Positions 31,880-42,000 of a DNA stretch of 64,000 nucleotides are shown here, one piece after another. The notes beneath the pieces are model-generated. The model saw only the letters and a list, made by a program, of their open reading frames with translations. It was not told the DNA's origin and ran no database searches. Within the stretch, counting starts at the first letter, position 1. The number at the start of each line of letters is the position of its first letter. Source of the stretch: RPQJ01 sp963698735 (GTDB lineage: Bacteria; Pseudomonadota; Gammaproteobacteria; Steroidobacterales; Steroidobacteraceae). A program made the position numbers and the translations under genes. The stretch lies in NCBI GenBank assembly GCA_963698735.1, contig CAVOSA010000037.1, forward strand, positions 1 to 64,000. The letters run 5' to 3'.

Positions 31880-33937
31880 ATGAAACGCATCGCCGCCGTG
31901 GCCTTCTCCACGCTGCTCGCCGTCGCTGCGATGGCGCAGACACCCACCGCCGAACTTGCCAAACCCCCGGCCGACGCCCGCCACTTCGTCATCATGTCGA
32001 CCGGCGGCAAGCACGGCGACTCGTGGGCCTGGACACTGCCCGACGGCACGCGCATGAGCCGCGAGAGCCTCAACCTGCGCGGCCAGGTCTGGGAAATCGA
32101 CACCAGCGTTGCTTCAGGCATCGACGGCATGCCAGCCAGGCTCGTGGTGCGCGGCGTCACCCCGCAGGGCGACGCCGCAGAGACTTTCACGATTGCCGGA
32201 GGACAGGCCAACTGGCAAAGCCCGGTCGACAAGGGCGCCGCTGCCTATGCCGCGCCGCGCTATTACGCGAGCTTCGGCGGCACCATGGACACCAATGCCG
32301 CCTTCATCGAGCGGCTGATCAACGCGCCCGGCCGGACGCTCGATCTGCTGCCCGGTGGCAAGGCTCACGCCGAGAGGCTGACGACGCTCGAGGTCGGCGA
32401 CGGCGCGAGTCGGCAGACGATCACGTGCTGGTCGGTGACTGGCGTCAGCAATTCGCCGATCCCGGTGTGGACCGACGCAAAGGGCAGGTTCTTCGGCGTC
32501 AATTTCGGTCTGGCATGGCTGCCGGCCGGTTACGAGGATGCCCTGAAAGCCACCGAGCAGGCACAGGATGACGCTCTCGCCGCCGCGGTCGCCAAGACCA
32601 GTCAGTCGCTGCCGAGGATCCCCAAAGTCCCGGTCGCCTTCACCGGGGTCCGCCTCTACGACGCCGACGCGCAGCGCTTCCTGGCCGACCAGACAGTCGT
32701 CGTGACAGATGGGCGAATCGCCGCCGTCGGTCCGGCCGCATCGACGGTGGTACCGGTCGGCGCCGAACGCATCGACGGGCGCGGCAAGACACTCCTGCCC
32801 GGGCTCTGGGACGTCCACATGCACGTCGGCAACGACTACACCGGCTTCCAGGAACTCTCGATGGGCGTCACCTCGGTGCGCGATCCCGGCAACAGCGACA
32901 CCGCGACTCAGTCGCGCGCCACGCGCCGCGCCAGGGGCGAGCTGCTGTTTCCCAATGTCTATCCTTCGTCGCTGATCGACGGCAAGGGGCCGTACACGGC
33001 CCAGGTCGCGAACGTCGCGACCAGCGAAGCGGAGGCCATCGCGCTGGTCCGGACCGCGAAAGCCAACGGCTTCACCGGCGTGAAGTTCTACGGCACTTTT
33101 GACCCGCAGTGGCTTCCCGCCACGATCGCCGAGGCCCACAAGCTCGGGCTCCACGTGCACGGCCACGTCCCGGCGGGCATCAGGCCGCTCGATGCCGTCA
33201 ATGCCGGCTACGACGAGATCACGCACATCAACTGGATCATGATGCAGGCGATGCCCGACAGCGTCATCCAGGTCTCGAACGGCATCGCGCGTTTCGAGGG
33301 GCCGGGACGCTACGGCAAGGACGTCGACCTGGGCGGCGAGCCGATGAAATCCTTCGTTGCCACGCTCGCGGCGAAGAAAATCGCCAGCGACCCGACGATG
33401 GTGGCATTTGAATCGCTGTACGTTCCCGAAAACGGCGATCTCTCGCCGTCTTATGCGCCTTTCGTCGGCACGCTGCCGCCGACGGTCGAGCGCGGCTTCC
33501 GCTCGGGCGGATTCGCGGTGCCCAAGGACCTCACCCGCGCCGACTACCGCGCGAGCTGGGCAAAGATGGTCGAGCTCCTCAAGCGGATGCACCAGGCCGG
33601 CGTCCCGATCGTCGCCGGCACTGACGGCTCGGGCATCGAGCTCGTCCGCGAGCTCGAGATCTACACCGAAGCCGGCATGACACCTGCCGAAGCACTCGCC
33701 ACTGCGACCATCGCCCCGGCACGCCTTGTCGGCGCCGACAAGACCACGGGATCGATCGCCGTCGGCAAGGCCGCCGACCTGTTTCTCGTCGAAGGCGATC
33801 CCTCGACCCGGATCGGCGACCTGCGGCAGACCCGCCTGGTCATGATGGGCGACAAGCTGATGGATGCCGACGCGCTGCGGACGGCGGCAGGCTTTGCGGG
33901 GCGCCCGAAACAGGGATCTCCGTCTCCCCCGAACTAG
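31880..33937 (+). CDS. exported metal-dependent amidohydrolase
   Basis: Amidohydrolase of 685 residues with a signal peptide (MKRIAAVAFSTLLAVAAMAQ). An unusual N-terminal domain of about 230 residues precedes the hydrolase: the beta strand entry LPGLWDVHMHVGNDYTG, the catalytic-lysine-like KFYGTFDP, GLHVHGHVPAG, EITHINWIMMQ, and the metal aspartate in VAGTDGSGIELVREL, then GSIAVGKAADLFLVEGDPS. This is the imidazolonepropionase-like class of broad amidohydrolases. The substrate is unknown; periplasmic location from the signal. The upstream GGGGGG can serve the ATG at 31880. The stop overlaps the convergent ALDH gene by 4 bp. Confidence 0.85.
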   Translation: MKRIAAVAFSTLLAVAAMAQTPTAELAKPPADARHFVIMSTGGKHGDSWAWTLPDGTRMSRESLNLRGQVWEIDTSVASGIDGMPARLVVRGVTPQGDAAETFTIAGGQANWQSPVDKGAAAYAAPRYYASFGGTMDTNAAFIERLINAPGRTLDLLPGGKAHAERLTTLEVGDGASRQTITCWSVTGVSNSPIPVWTDAKGRFFGVNFGLAWLPAGYEDALKATEQAQDDALAAAVAKTSQSLPRIPKVPVAFTGVRLYDADAQRFLADQTVVVTDGRIAAVGPAASTVVPVGAERIDGRGKTLLPGLWDVHMHVGNDYTGFQELSMGVTSVRDPGNSDTATQSRATRRARGELLFPNVYPSSLIDGKGPYTAQVANVATSEAEAIALVRTAKANGFTGVKFYGTFDPQWLPATIAEAHKLGLHVHGHVPAGIRPLDAVNAGYDEITHINWIMMQAMPDSVIQVSNGIARFEGPGRYGKDVDLGGEPMKSFVATLAAKKIASDPTMVAFESLYVPENGDLSPSYAPFVGTLPPTVERGFRSGGFAVPKDLTRADYRASWAKMVELLKRMHQAGVPIVAGTDGSGIELVRELEIYTEAGMTPAEALATATIAPARLVGADKTTGSIAVGKAADLFLVEGDPSTRIGDLRQTRLVMMGDKLMDADALRTAAGFAGRPKQGSPSPPN

Positions 33938-35313
33938 CGGACGAGTTCCATGATCTTGCGCTTGAAGTCGTTGTACGGTGGATAGCGCATGGGCGCGTCG
34001 AAACGGAAGCTGCGCTTCATGACGGGCTTCATGTGGCTGAACGTTTCGAAGCCGTACCAGCCGGTGTAGCGGCCCATGCCGCTGTTGCCGATGCCACCGA
34101 ACGGCAGCTCGGGCGAGACCATGAAGATCACCGCGTCGTTGATGCAGACGCTGCCGGCGCTCAGCCTGTCCAGCACGGCATCTTCGAGCGCCTTGCTCTT
34201 CGTGAACAGGTACAGGGCGAGCGGCTTCGGCCGGTCGGCGACGAACTTGATCGCGTGGTGCATTTCGTCGACGGTGATGACGGGCAGCACCGGGCCGAAG
34301 ATCTCCTCCTGCATCAGCTCGGAGTCGGGCGCCGGATCCAGCACGATCGTCGGCGCAACGTAACGATTCGCCACGTCCACCTGCCCGCCGGTGTGGATCT
34401 TCTGTCCTTCCAGCAGCTTGGCAAACCGCGCGGCGTGACGTTCGCTCGCGATGCGGCAGTAGTCAGGGCTCTGGCTCGGGTCGTCGCCGTAGAACTCCTT
34501 GATCTTCGCGGCCAGGAGCTCGGTGAACTGCGCAGCCACTGCCCTGTGCACCAGCACGTGGTCAGGCGCGACACAGGTCTGTCCGGCATTGATGAATTTG
34601 CCCCAGGCAATGCGTGACGCCGCGACCTCCAGGTTGGCGCTCTTGTCGATGAGGCACGGGCTCTTGCCGCCCAGTTCGAGCGTGCATGGGGTCAGGTGTT
34701 TCGCGGCAGCGGTCATCACGATGCGCGCGACGCGCTCATTGCCCGTGTAGAGGATGTGATCGAACTGATTTTCGAGCAGTTCGGTCGTCTCCGGAACGCC
34801 GCCTTCGACCACGGCGAAGGCGTCCTTGTCGAGGTAGCGCGGCAGGATCCTGGCGATCGCCGCCGAGGTGTGCGGAGTGACTTCAGATGGTTTCATCACC
34901 GCGCAGTTGCCGGCGGCAATCGCGCCGACCAGCGGGGCGCACACCATCGACAGCGGGTAGTTCCAGGGCGCGATGATCAGCACGACGCCCTTCGGTTCGG
35001 GCTGGATGTAGCTGCTTCCCGGGAGCGCCATCATCGGCGTGGACACGCGCTTGGGCCGGGCCCAGCGCCGCAGGTGCTTGCGCGCGTACTTGGCCTCGCT
35101 GGCGACGAAACCGAGTTCGCTGAGCGCCGTCTCGAAACCGCACTTGTGAAGGTCGGCCTGGAGCGCCTCGGCGAAATCCGCCTCGTGCTCGCGCATCATC
35201 CGCTCGAGTTCGCCAAGCTGGTGCAGCCGCCACTCGATCGGGCGCGTCTTTCCCGTCGCGAACGTGGCCCGCATGCGGTGCAACACATCCGGTATCGATA
35301 CTGTTGTCGTCAT
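33934..35313 (-). CDS. aldehyde dehydrogenase (coniferyl-type)
   Basis: NAD(P)-dependent enzyme of 459 residues oxidising an aldehyde to an acid. Motifs: IIAPWNYPLSMVCAPLVGAI (nucleotide binding), LELGGKSPCLID with the general-base glutamate near residue 208, and the catalytic cysteine in NAGQTCVAPDHVLV near 246. The C-terminal PFGGIGNSGMGRYTGWYGFE is typical of class 3 / coniferyl aldehyde dehydrogenases (CalB-like), which are short and carry a membrane-associating tail. GGAGACGGGG precedes the ATG. Substrate unknown. Confidence 0.9.
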   Translation of the reverse strand: MTTTVSIPDVLHRMRATFATGKTRPIEWRLHQLGELERMMREHEADFAEALQADLHKCGFETALSELGFVASEAKYARKHLRRWARPKRVSTPMMALPGSSYIQPEPKGVVLIIAPWNYPLSMVCAPLVGAIAAGNCAVMKPSEVTPHTSAAIARILPRYLDKDAFAVVEGGVPETTELLENQFDHILYTGNERVARIVMTAAAKHLTPCTLELGGKSPCLIDKSANLEVAASRIAWGKFINAGQTCVAPDHVLVHRAVAAQFTELLAAKIKEFYGDDPSQSPDYCRIASERHAARFAKLLEGQKIHTGGQVDVANRYVAPTIVLDPAPDSELMQEEIFGPVLPVITVDEMHHAIKFVADRPKPLALYLFTKSKALEDAVLDRLSAGSVCINDAVIFMVSPELPFGGIGNSGMGRYTGWYGFETFSHMKPVMKRSFRFDAPMRYPPYNDFKRKIMELVR

Positions 35314-35430
35314 CCCCGTCTCCCGGCGCTTACCAGCACCCCCGCTGTGTGGCAACGCTACCACACGGCGGGCTGGCTTGGTGCGCCGCACCAAATGCAG
35401 AATGCGGGATCAGCGGGGATGGGGAACGGG

Positions 35431-35985
35431 ATGGCCGGCAGGGTCCGCAGCGTCTACAAGGGCAAGGTCCTCAAGCTCAACATCGAGCGCGTGAAACTGC
35501 CGAACGGCTCGGTGGCGGAACTGGAAATTGCGCACCACCCGGGTGGCGCCGTCGTGGTCGCGCTCGATGCTGAAGGTCGCGTCTGCGTGTTGCGGCAATA
35601 CCGTCACGCTGCTGGCGGCTGGATCATCGAACTGCCGGCCGGCAAGATCGACAACCGGGAGCCGCCGCTCGAATGCGCGAAGCGCGAGCTCGCCGAAGAA
35701 GCGGGCGTGACCGCGCGGTACTGGAAGCACCTCGGCCAGTTCTTCAGCTCGCCCGGCGTGTTCACCGAGGTCATCCACGTCTTCCTGGCGCGAGGGCTGG
35801 CACCCTGCGACTCGGTGCCGGAAGCGCACGAAGTCCTCGAGGCGCGCTGGGTACCCATGACTGAGGCCGCAGCGCTGGCCGCGGACGGCCGGTTGCCGGA
35901 CGCAAAGACGACCATCGGCCTGTTCTGGGCCCAGACCCGCCTGCGACTCGAACGGCGGACCCGCCGGGCCAGGCCCAGAACGTGA
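35431..35985 (+). CDS. Nudix hydrolase (ADP-sugar pyrophosphatase-like)
   Basis: Protein of 184 residues. The Nudix box GKIDNREPPLECAKRELAEE followed by AGV is complete (G-x5-E-x7-REL-x-EE-x-G). The region before it, VCVLRQYRHAAGGWIIELPA, and the N-terminal VYKGKVLKLNIERVKLPNG match ADP-ribose pyrophosphatase (NudF-like) enzymes, predicted to split ADP-ribose or ADP-sugars into AMP and sugar phosphate. The ATG at 35431 follows GGGGAACGGG; an in-frame ATG at 35419 is an alternative. Confidence 0.88.
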   Translation: MAGRVRSVYKGKVLKLNIERVKLPNGSVAELEIAHHPGGAVVVALDAEGRVCVLRQYRHAAGGWIIELPAGKIDNREPPLECAKRELAEEAGVTARYWKHLGQFFSSPGVFTEVIHVFLARGLAPCDSVPEAHEVLEARWVPMTEAAALAADGRLPDAKTTIGLFWAQTRLRLERRTRRARPRT

Positions 35986-36062
35986 CGCGCGTCCCAATCT
36001 GGCGGCGCCCGGTTTCGTAGCATTGAGGCAAGAGCCGTCCGTGTGGCAATAAGAACTGGACC

Positions 36063-36440
36063 ATGGCCGACGAACCGTCCGACAAACCGCCCGTGAAGCC
36101 AACCCCGTCGCCCGCCGCGGCCGATACCGGGCCGGGCCGGCTTGCCGAGGACGATCGCGGCAACATCACGTGGCAGTGGGCCAACGAGGACGTCCTGAAG
36201 GCCGACGACACGATCAGCGCACTCGAATGCCTGAGGGTGCTGGCGGACCCGCGGCTCGACATCGTCGACGAAGGCTCGGCGAGGTCCCCCAACGACAACC
36301 CGCAGGGCCTCAAGGTCGGTTACAACCCGTACGACAGCGGATCGCTCGGCAAGACTGCGCGCATGAAGAAGCTGAACCTGCACGAGCTCTCGAAGTGGCT
36401 CGAGACGCAACGCAAGCTGGAAAAGAAGAAAGACGAGTGA
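36063..36440 (+). CDS. hypothetical protein, charged tail
   Basis: Protein of 125 residues: a Pro-rich start (DKPPVKPTPSPAAADTG), a globular part with GNITWQWANEDVLKADDT and VGYNPYDSGSLGKTARMKKL, and a lysine-rich end (RKLEKKKDE). No membrane segment. No recognised family. It is spaced 78 bp from the Nudix gene and 98 bp from mobB on the same strand and may be co-transcribed with either. Confidence 0.65.
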   Translation: MADEPSDKPPVKPTPSPAAADTGPGRLAEDDRGNITWQWANEDVLKADDTISALECLRVLADPRLDIVDEGSARSPNDNPQGLKVGYNPYDSGSLGKTARMKKLNLHELSKWLETQRKLEKKKDE

Positions 36441-36537
36441 CCGCGGGCGGCCGCGCCCTGGCCCACCGCAACGCGTGGATCCGGCACACCGTCGCCCGGA
36501 ACGCTACCATTCACGTTCCGCTCGGCGACGGCGCAGC

Positions 36538-37035
36538 ATGAAAACCTTCGGCATCGTGGGCCGCAAGAATTCCGGCAAGACGCACCTGGTCACGCGACTG
36601 GTACGGCTGGCGTCGGCGCGTGGCCTGCGCGTCTCGACGGTCAAGCACGCGCATCATTCGTTCGACGTCGATCGCCCTGGGAAGGACAGTTACCTGCATC
36701 GGGCAGCAGGCGCTCACGAAGTGCTGGTCGCGTCGGCGGAACGCTGGGCACTGCTGCACGAACACCGCGGCGCGCCGGAGCCGCAGCTCGGCGAGTTGCT
36801 CGCCCGCCTGCAGCCTTGTGACCTGGTGCTGGTCGAGGGTTTCAAGCGTGAAGTGGAACGCCGGCTGGAGGTCTATCGCGCAAGTTGCGGACAGACGCCG
36901 CTCGCGCTCGAAGACGCCGGCATCCTCGCCGTCGCCACGGACGACGCAGGAACGTTTGCCGGACGCAGCGGCCTCTGCTGCCTGCCGCTCGACGACGAAG
37001 CGGCCGTGCTCGACTACGTGCTCGAGCGCGCCTGA
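36538..37035 (+). CDS. mobB: molybdopterin-guanine dinucleotide biosynthesis protein MobB
   Basis: GTP-binding protein of 165 residues. The P-loop GRKNSGKT is at residues 8-15, and the VSTVKHAHHSFDVDRPGKDS segment is diagnostic of MobB. LVEGFKREVERRLEVYR follows. MobB binds the Moco-handling enzyme MobA and helps attach the nucleotide to molybdopterin. No other molybdenum-cofactor gene is seen in the window. The 3' end overlaps the convergent HAD gene by 22 bp. Confidence 0.9.
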   Translation: MKTFGIVGRKNSGKTHLVTRLVRLASARGLRVSTVKHAHHSFDVDRPGKDSYLHRAAGAHEVLVASAERWALLHEHRGAPEPQLGELLARLQPCDLVLVEGFKREVERRLEVYRASCGQTPLALEDAGILAVATDDAGTFAGRSGLCCLPLDDEAAVLDYVLERA

Positions 37036-37724
37036 ACCGCTCGCGCAACGGCCCCCGGCAATTCGTCGAGGCCCTTGATCACGATCGGCGGCGGGTCCGA
37101 TTCCCTGGACCATGAGACCGCGTCGCGGTTCAACCAGACCGGCAACACGCCAGCCGCGCGCGCACCTTCGACGTCGGCCTCCGGGTCATCGCCCACGTGC
37201 ACTGCCTCATCGGCACTCAACCCGACGCGGTCGAGCAGCATTGCGAAGATGCGGGGGTCCGGCTTCATCATTCCCGCTTCACGCGCCGGCAGGCTGGCCT
37301 CGAAGTATTGCGCGAGACCGACGACCCCAAGGTCCGCATTGCCATTGCTGATGGCGAACAAACGGTAGTCCCGCACCAGCACGTCGAGCGCCGGACGAAC
37401 GTCGTCGTAGAGGGTGACCTCATTGCGCGCACGGTAGAACACCGCAAAGGCCTCGTCCGCCATCGTCGCCGGGTACTCCGCTTCGCGCGCGTGATGACGC
37501 AGCGCTTCAAGGCGCAGCCACGTGAAGTCGTGACGCATCGCCGGGTGATCGATGGCCATGCGGGCGCGCACATCGCGCATCGAATGCAGATCGTGGCGCC
37601 CGGTGACGCGCGGATAGTTCCGCGCGAGGAAGTCGTGCATCGCGTGCTCCGCGCGCACGATCACCGGGTAGACGTCCCAGAGCGTGTTGTCGAGATCGAA
37701 AATGATCGCCCGGATGCCGCTCAT
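37014..37724 (-). CDS. HAD-superfamily hydrolase
   Basis: Phosphatase-type enzyme of 236 residues. Motif I IIFDLDNTLWD (nucleophile Asp and general acid Asp), motif II ISNGNADL, motif III lysine in MMKPDPRIF and motif IV VGDDPEADVEGA are all present. The helical cap is of the C1 type (HAD-IA). It resembles YjjG-like pyrimidine 5'-nucleotidases, but substrate cannot be read. It diverges from avtA, 48 bp away. Confidence 0.88.
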   Translation of the reverse strand: MSGIRAIIFDLDNTLWDVYPVIVRAEHAMHDFLARNYPRVTGRHDLHSMRDVRARMAIDHPAMRHDFTWLRLEALRHHAREAEYPATMADEAFAVFYRARNEVTLYDDVRPALDVLVRDYRLFAISNGNADLGVVGLAQYFEASLPAREAGMMKPDPRIFAMLLDRVGLSADEAVHVGDDPEADVEGARAAGVLPVWLNRDAVSWSRESDPPPIVIKGLDELPGAVARAVQARSST

Positions 37725-37772
37725 GGCGTTGCCGTATGATGCGCCGCGAATTCACGAAGTCGGCGAGTCTAC

Positions 37773-39041
37773 ATGAGGACGTTCGGCACGAGGTTCGGCG
37801 AGCGCATGGCGCGGCCAACCGGCGCACTGGAACTGATGGCGGACCTGGGTTCGGCCGCAGCGCGCGCCGGCGAGGCCGGCATCCGCATGCTTGGCGGCGG
37901 CAACCCCGCGCGCATCCCTGCGGTCGAAGCCGTGTATCGACGGCGCCTTGCCGAGATCGCGGCTGACTCCGCGCAGTTCGGGCGCTTCATCGCCGGCTAT
38001 TCGGCGCCAGGCGGCGATCTCGGGTTCCGCCAGGCGGTGGCCAAGTCGCTGCACGACGAATTCGGCTGGCAACTCAACGAACACAACGTGGGCCTGACGA
38101 GCGGCAGCCAGTCCGCATTCTTCTTCCTGTTCAACCTCTTCGCCGGCGAGCGCACGGACGGCGGACGTTCGCGCATCCTGCTGCCGCTCGCCCCCGAATA
38201 CATCGGCTATGCAGACCTTGGCCTGACGCCGGGGACGCTGCTCGCGCAGCCGGCCGGGATCCGCGACCTCGGCGACGGCTTCTTCAAGTACTTCGTGGAC
38301 TTCGAGCGTCTCGAGGTGCCGGACGACATCGGCGCGCTGTGCGTTTCACGGCCCACCAATCCGTCCGGCAACGTGCTGACGCTGGACGAACTCGAGCGCC
38401 TCGATGCGCTGGCAAGAGCGCACCGCGTGCCGCTCATCGTCGATGCCGCCTACGGATTGCCGTTTCCGGGTATCCAGCACGAGCAGTTCGCAGCGCTCTG
38501 GAATCCCAACGTCGTGCTGTGCCTCAGTCTCTCGAAGCTCGGCCTGCCGGCTGCACGCACCGGGATCGTCGTCGCGGACGAGTCGATCATCGAGGCGCTG
38601 ACCGCGTTCAACGCGACTGTCGCGCTGGCGCCCCCCTCCACCGGGCCGGTAATCGTCGAGCCCCTGTTGCGCAGCGGGGAGCTGGCATCCCTGTGCCGCG
38701 AACACGTCCGGCCGTATTACGCCAGGCACTGCTCGGATGCCGTCGCCGCGTTGCGTGAAGCCTGCGCCGGCCTGCCGTTACGCATGCACAAGCCGGAAGG
38801 CGCATTCTTCCTCTGGCTGTGGTTCCCGGGATTGCCAATCACCAGCGACGAGCTTTACCGGCGGCTGAAGCAGCGCGACGTGCTCGTGCTCTCCGGCCAT
38901 CACTTCTTCCCGGGCGTCGCGCAGGACGACCCGCACCAGCGCGAATGCCTGCGCCTGAGCTATGCCCAGCCGCCGGCGAGCGTGCAGGCGGGCATTGCGA
39001 TCCTCGCCGAAGAAGTGCGCCGGGCGTACGAGCGCGGCTGA
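37773..39041 (+). CDS. avtA: valine-pyruvate aminotransferase
   Basis: PLP-dependent class I/II aminotransferase of 422 residues. Conserved segments: FIAGYSAPGGDLGFRQAVAK, SGSQSAFFFLFNLFAGE, VSRPTNPSGNVLT, LIVDAAYGLPFPGI and the PLP lysine in LSLSKLGLPAARTG (about residue 255). The GGDLGFRQ and SGSQ blocks and the length fit AvtA, which exchanges amino groups between valine/alanine and their keto acids. No obvious operon; it converges with uvrA. Confidence 0.88.
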   Translation: MRTFGTRFGERMARPTGALELMADLGSAAARAGEAGIRMLGGGNPARIPAVEAVYRRRLAEIAADSAQFGRFIAGYSAPGGDLGFRQAVAKSLHDEFGWQLNEHNVGLTSGSQSAFFFLFNLFAGERTDGGRSRILLPLAPEYIGYADLGLTPGTLLAQPAGIRDLGDGFFKYFVDFERLEVPDDIGALCVSRPTNPSGNVLTLDELERLDALARAHRVPLIVDAAYGLPFPGIQHEQFAALWNPNVVLCLSLSKLGLPAARTGIVVADESIIEALTAFNATVALAPPSTGPVIVEPLLRSGELASLCREHVRPYYARHCSDAVAALREACAGLPLRMHKPEGAFFLWLWFPGLPITSDELYRRLKQRDVLVLSGHHFFPGVAQDDPHQRECLRLSYAQPPASVQAGIAILAEEVRRAYERG

Positions 39042-39074
39042 CGCCGGCACGCCCGGATCGCGCTACCCACCGCG

Positions 39075-42000
39075 TCAATGCGTCCGGCCCCGCTCGGCCA
39101 GGAACTCGGCGAGCACGCGCGACGTATGCGATGCGCGCGGCGCCGCGGCCAGTTGCTCCGGCGAACCCTCCGCCACGATGCGTCCGCCGCCCGCGCCGCC
39201 TTCCGGTCCGAGGTCGATGATCCAGTCCGCTTCCGCGATCACGTCGAGGTTGTGTTCGATGACCACCACGGTGTTGCCCGCATCCACCAGTCGGTGCAGC
39301 ACGCGGATCAGCTTCTCCACGTCGGCCATGTGCAGGCCGACCGTCGGCTCGTCCAGCACGTAGAGCGTCTGCACGGCGTTGTCGCGCCCGGGCCGCAGGC
39401 GCGCGAGTTCCGTCACGAGCTTGATGCGTTGCGCTTCACCGCCCGACAGCGTGGGACTCGGCTGACCGAGAGTGAGGTACCCGAGCCCGACGTCCTGCAG
39501 CAACGTGAGCGCGTGATGCACCTTCGGGTGAGCCTCGAAGAAGCCGACGGCGTCGTCGACGCTCATCGCCAGCACGTCGCCGACGCTGCGGTCGCGATAC
39601 GTGACTGCCTGCGTCTCGGCGTTGAAGCGCCGGCCGCTGCACACGTCGCAGAGCACCTTCACGTTCGGCAGGAAGCTCATCTCGATCGTCTGCATGCCCT
39701 GCCCTTCGCAGGCCTCGCAGCGTCCGCCGGCCGTGTTGAACGAAAAGCGGCCGGGGCCGTAGCCACGAACCCGGGCGTCGGTCGTACCTGAGAAAAGCCT
39801 GCGCACGTCGTCCCAGAAGCCGACGTACGTCGCCGGGCAGGAACGCGGCGTCTTGCCGATGGGCGTCTGGTCCACCTCGAGCACGCGCGTGATCGCCGCG
39901 GCGCCGTCGATGCGCTCGCAGCCGACCCACTGCGGCGTCTTGCGCCTGCTCTGCTTGGCCGTGCGGACGCTCATGTTCGCGTGCAGCACGTCGCGCGCCA
40001 GCGTCGACTTGCCCGACCCCGACACGCCGGTGACGACCGTGAGTCGGCCGAGCGGGAATCGCGCCTTCGTCTTGCGCAGGTTGTGCAGTTGCGCGCCCCG
40101 CACGACCAGACCGGGTGTGGCTCGCGTTACGGGGCGGCGCTGCACCAGCGGATGGCGCAGCGGGTTGGCCAGGAACCGGCCGGTCAGCGAATCCGGCGAC
40201 GCGATCAGGTCGGCGACGCTGCCCTCACCCACGACGCGGCCGCCGCGAGTGCCGGCGCCCGGCCCGAGGTCCAGCAGGTGATCGGCGCGGCGGATCGTCT
40301 CCTCATCGTGCTCGACGACGAGCAGGGTGTTGCCCTTGTCGCCGAGCCGACGCAGCGAATCGAGCAGGATGCGGTTGTCGCGCGGGTGCAGCCCGATGGT
40401 CGGCTCGTCCAGCACGTAGCAGACGCCCTGCAGGTTCGACCCCAGCTGTGCCGCCAGCCGGATGCGCTGCGCTTCGCCGCCGGACAACGTCGGCGCAGAA
40501 CGGTCGAGCGAGAGATAACCGAGGCCGACGTCCTGCAGGAACGCAAGGCGCGACTTCGCCTCGGCCTGCAGGTCACGGGCGATTTCCGCTTCACGGCCTT
40601 TGAGCTTCAGGGCATCGAAAAACGCGAGCGCCTTCTCGACCGGCATTGCCGCCAGTTCCGCGATCGACTGGTCCTTGAAGCGGACCGCAAGCGCGACGGG
40701 ATTGAGGCGCTGTCCGTCACAGGCCGGGCAGGCCGCAGCATCGCCCTCGAACCACTCGTTCCACCAGACCTCTTCGCCGGACTGCTCCTCGTCGAAGCCG
40801 CTGATCTGCAGGCCAGTGCCAAAGCACTCCTCGCACCAGCCGTGCTTGGAGTTATAGGAGAACAGCCGCGGATCGGGCTCGGCAAAGCTGCGCGAACACG
40901 ACGGACAGGCGCGGCGCGTCGAGAACACACGCGTCTTGCCGCGTTCCACGACGTGCGCGACGCCTTTGCCGAACTCGAGCGCGCGGTCGAGGGCAGCACG
41001 CAATTCGGGTTCGCTGTTCGCGCCGACCAGCACGCTGCCGACCGGCAGCTCGATCGTGTGCTCCTTGAAGCGGTCCAGCCGCGGCCACCTGGCCGTCGGC
41101 TGCAAATCGCCGTCCACCCGCAACTCCCCGTAACCCTTGCCGAGCGCCCACTTGGCGAGGTCGGTGTAGTAGCCCTTGCGCGCAATGACCAACGGCGCGA
41201 CCAGCTCGATCCTGCGGCCTTTTGCTTCCCGCAGCAGCAGCGCCGCAATCGAATCGGCGCTCTGCGGCTCGATCGGCACGTCGCAGTCGGGACAATGCTG
41301 CACACCGAGCTTGACGTACAGCAACCGCAGGAAATGATGCACCTCGGTCAGCGTGCCGACCGTGCTCTTGCGTCCGCCACGGCTGGTGCGCTGCTCGATC
41401 GCGACGGTCGGCGGAATGCCGAAGATGGCATCGACGTCGGGCCGCGAGGCAGGCTGCACGAACTGCCGCGCATACGCGTTCAGCGACTCGAGGTAACGCC
41501 GCTGGCCCTCGGCAAAGATGATGTCGAACGCGAGCGTCGACTTTCCGGACCCGGAGACACCCGTCAGCACCGTCATGCCGTCGCGCGGGATGGTGACTTC
41601 GATGTCGCGCAGGTTGTGCTCGCGCGCGCGGTGCACGACGATCGAGTCACGCGCGCGATCGGCCACGGCGTCGCGTGTCACGGCCGGCATGGCGATCGTC
41701 GGCAGCAGCGCATGCCCGGCGCGAAGCACGGCGGCACGCTCGGCCGCGAATTCCAGCAGCGCGCGGCCCGTGTGCGACTGCGGCTCGGCCATCACCTGTT
41801 CGGGCGTGCCCGCGACCAGCAGGCGTCCGCCACCGTCTCCGCCCTCTGGTCCGAGATCGAGGAGCCAGTCTGCGGCGCGGATCACGTCGAGGTTGTGTTC
41901 GATGACCAGCAGCGAGTGGCCCGCGTCGAGCAGCCGCTTGAACGCACCGAGCAGCTTCGCGACATCGTCGAAATGCAGACCGGTGGTGGGTTCGTCGAAA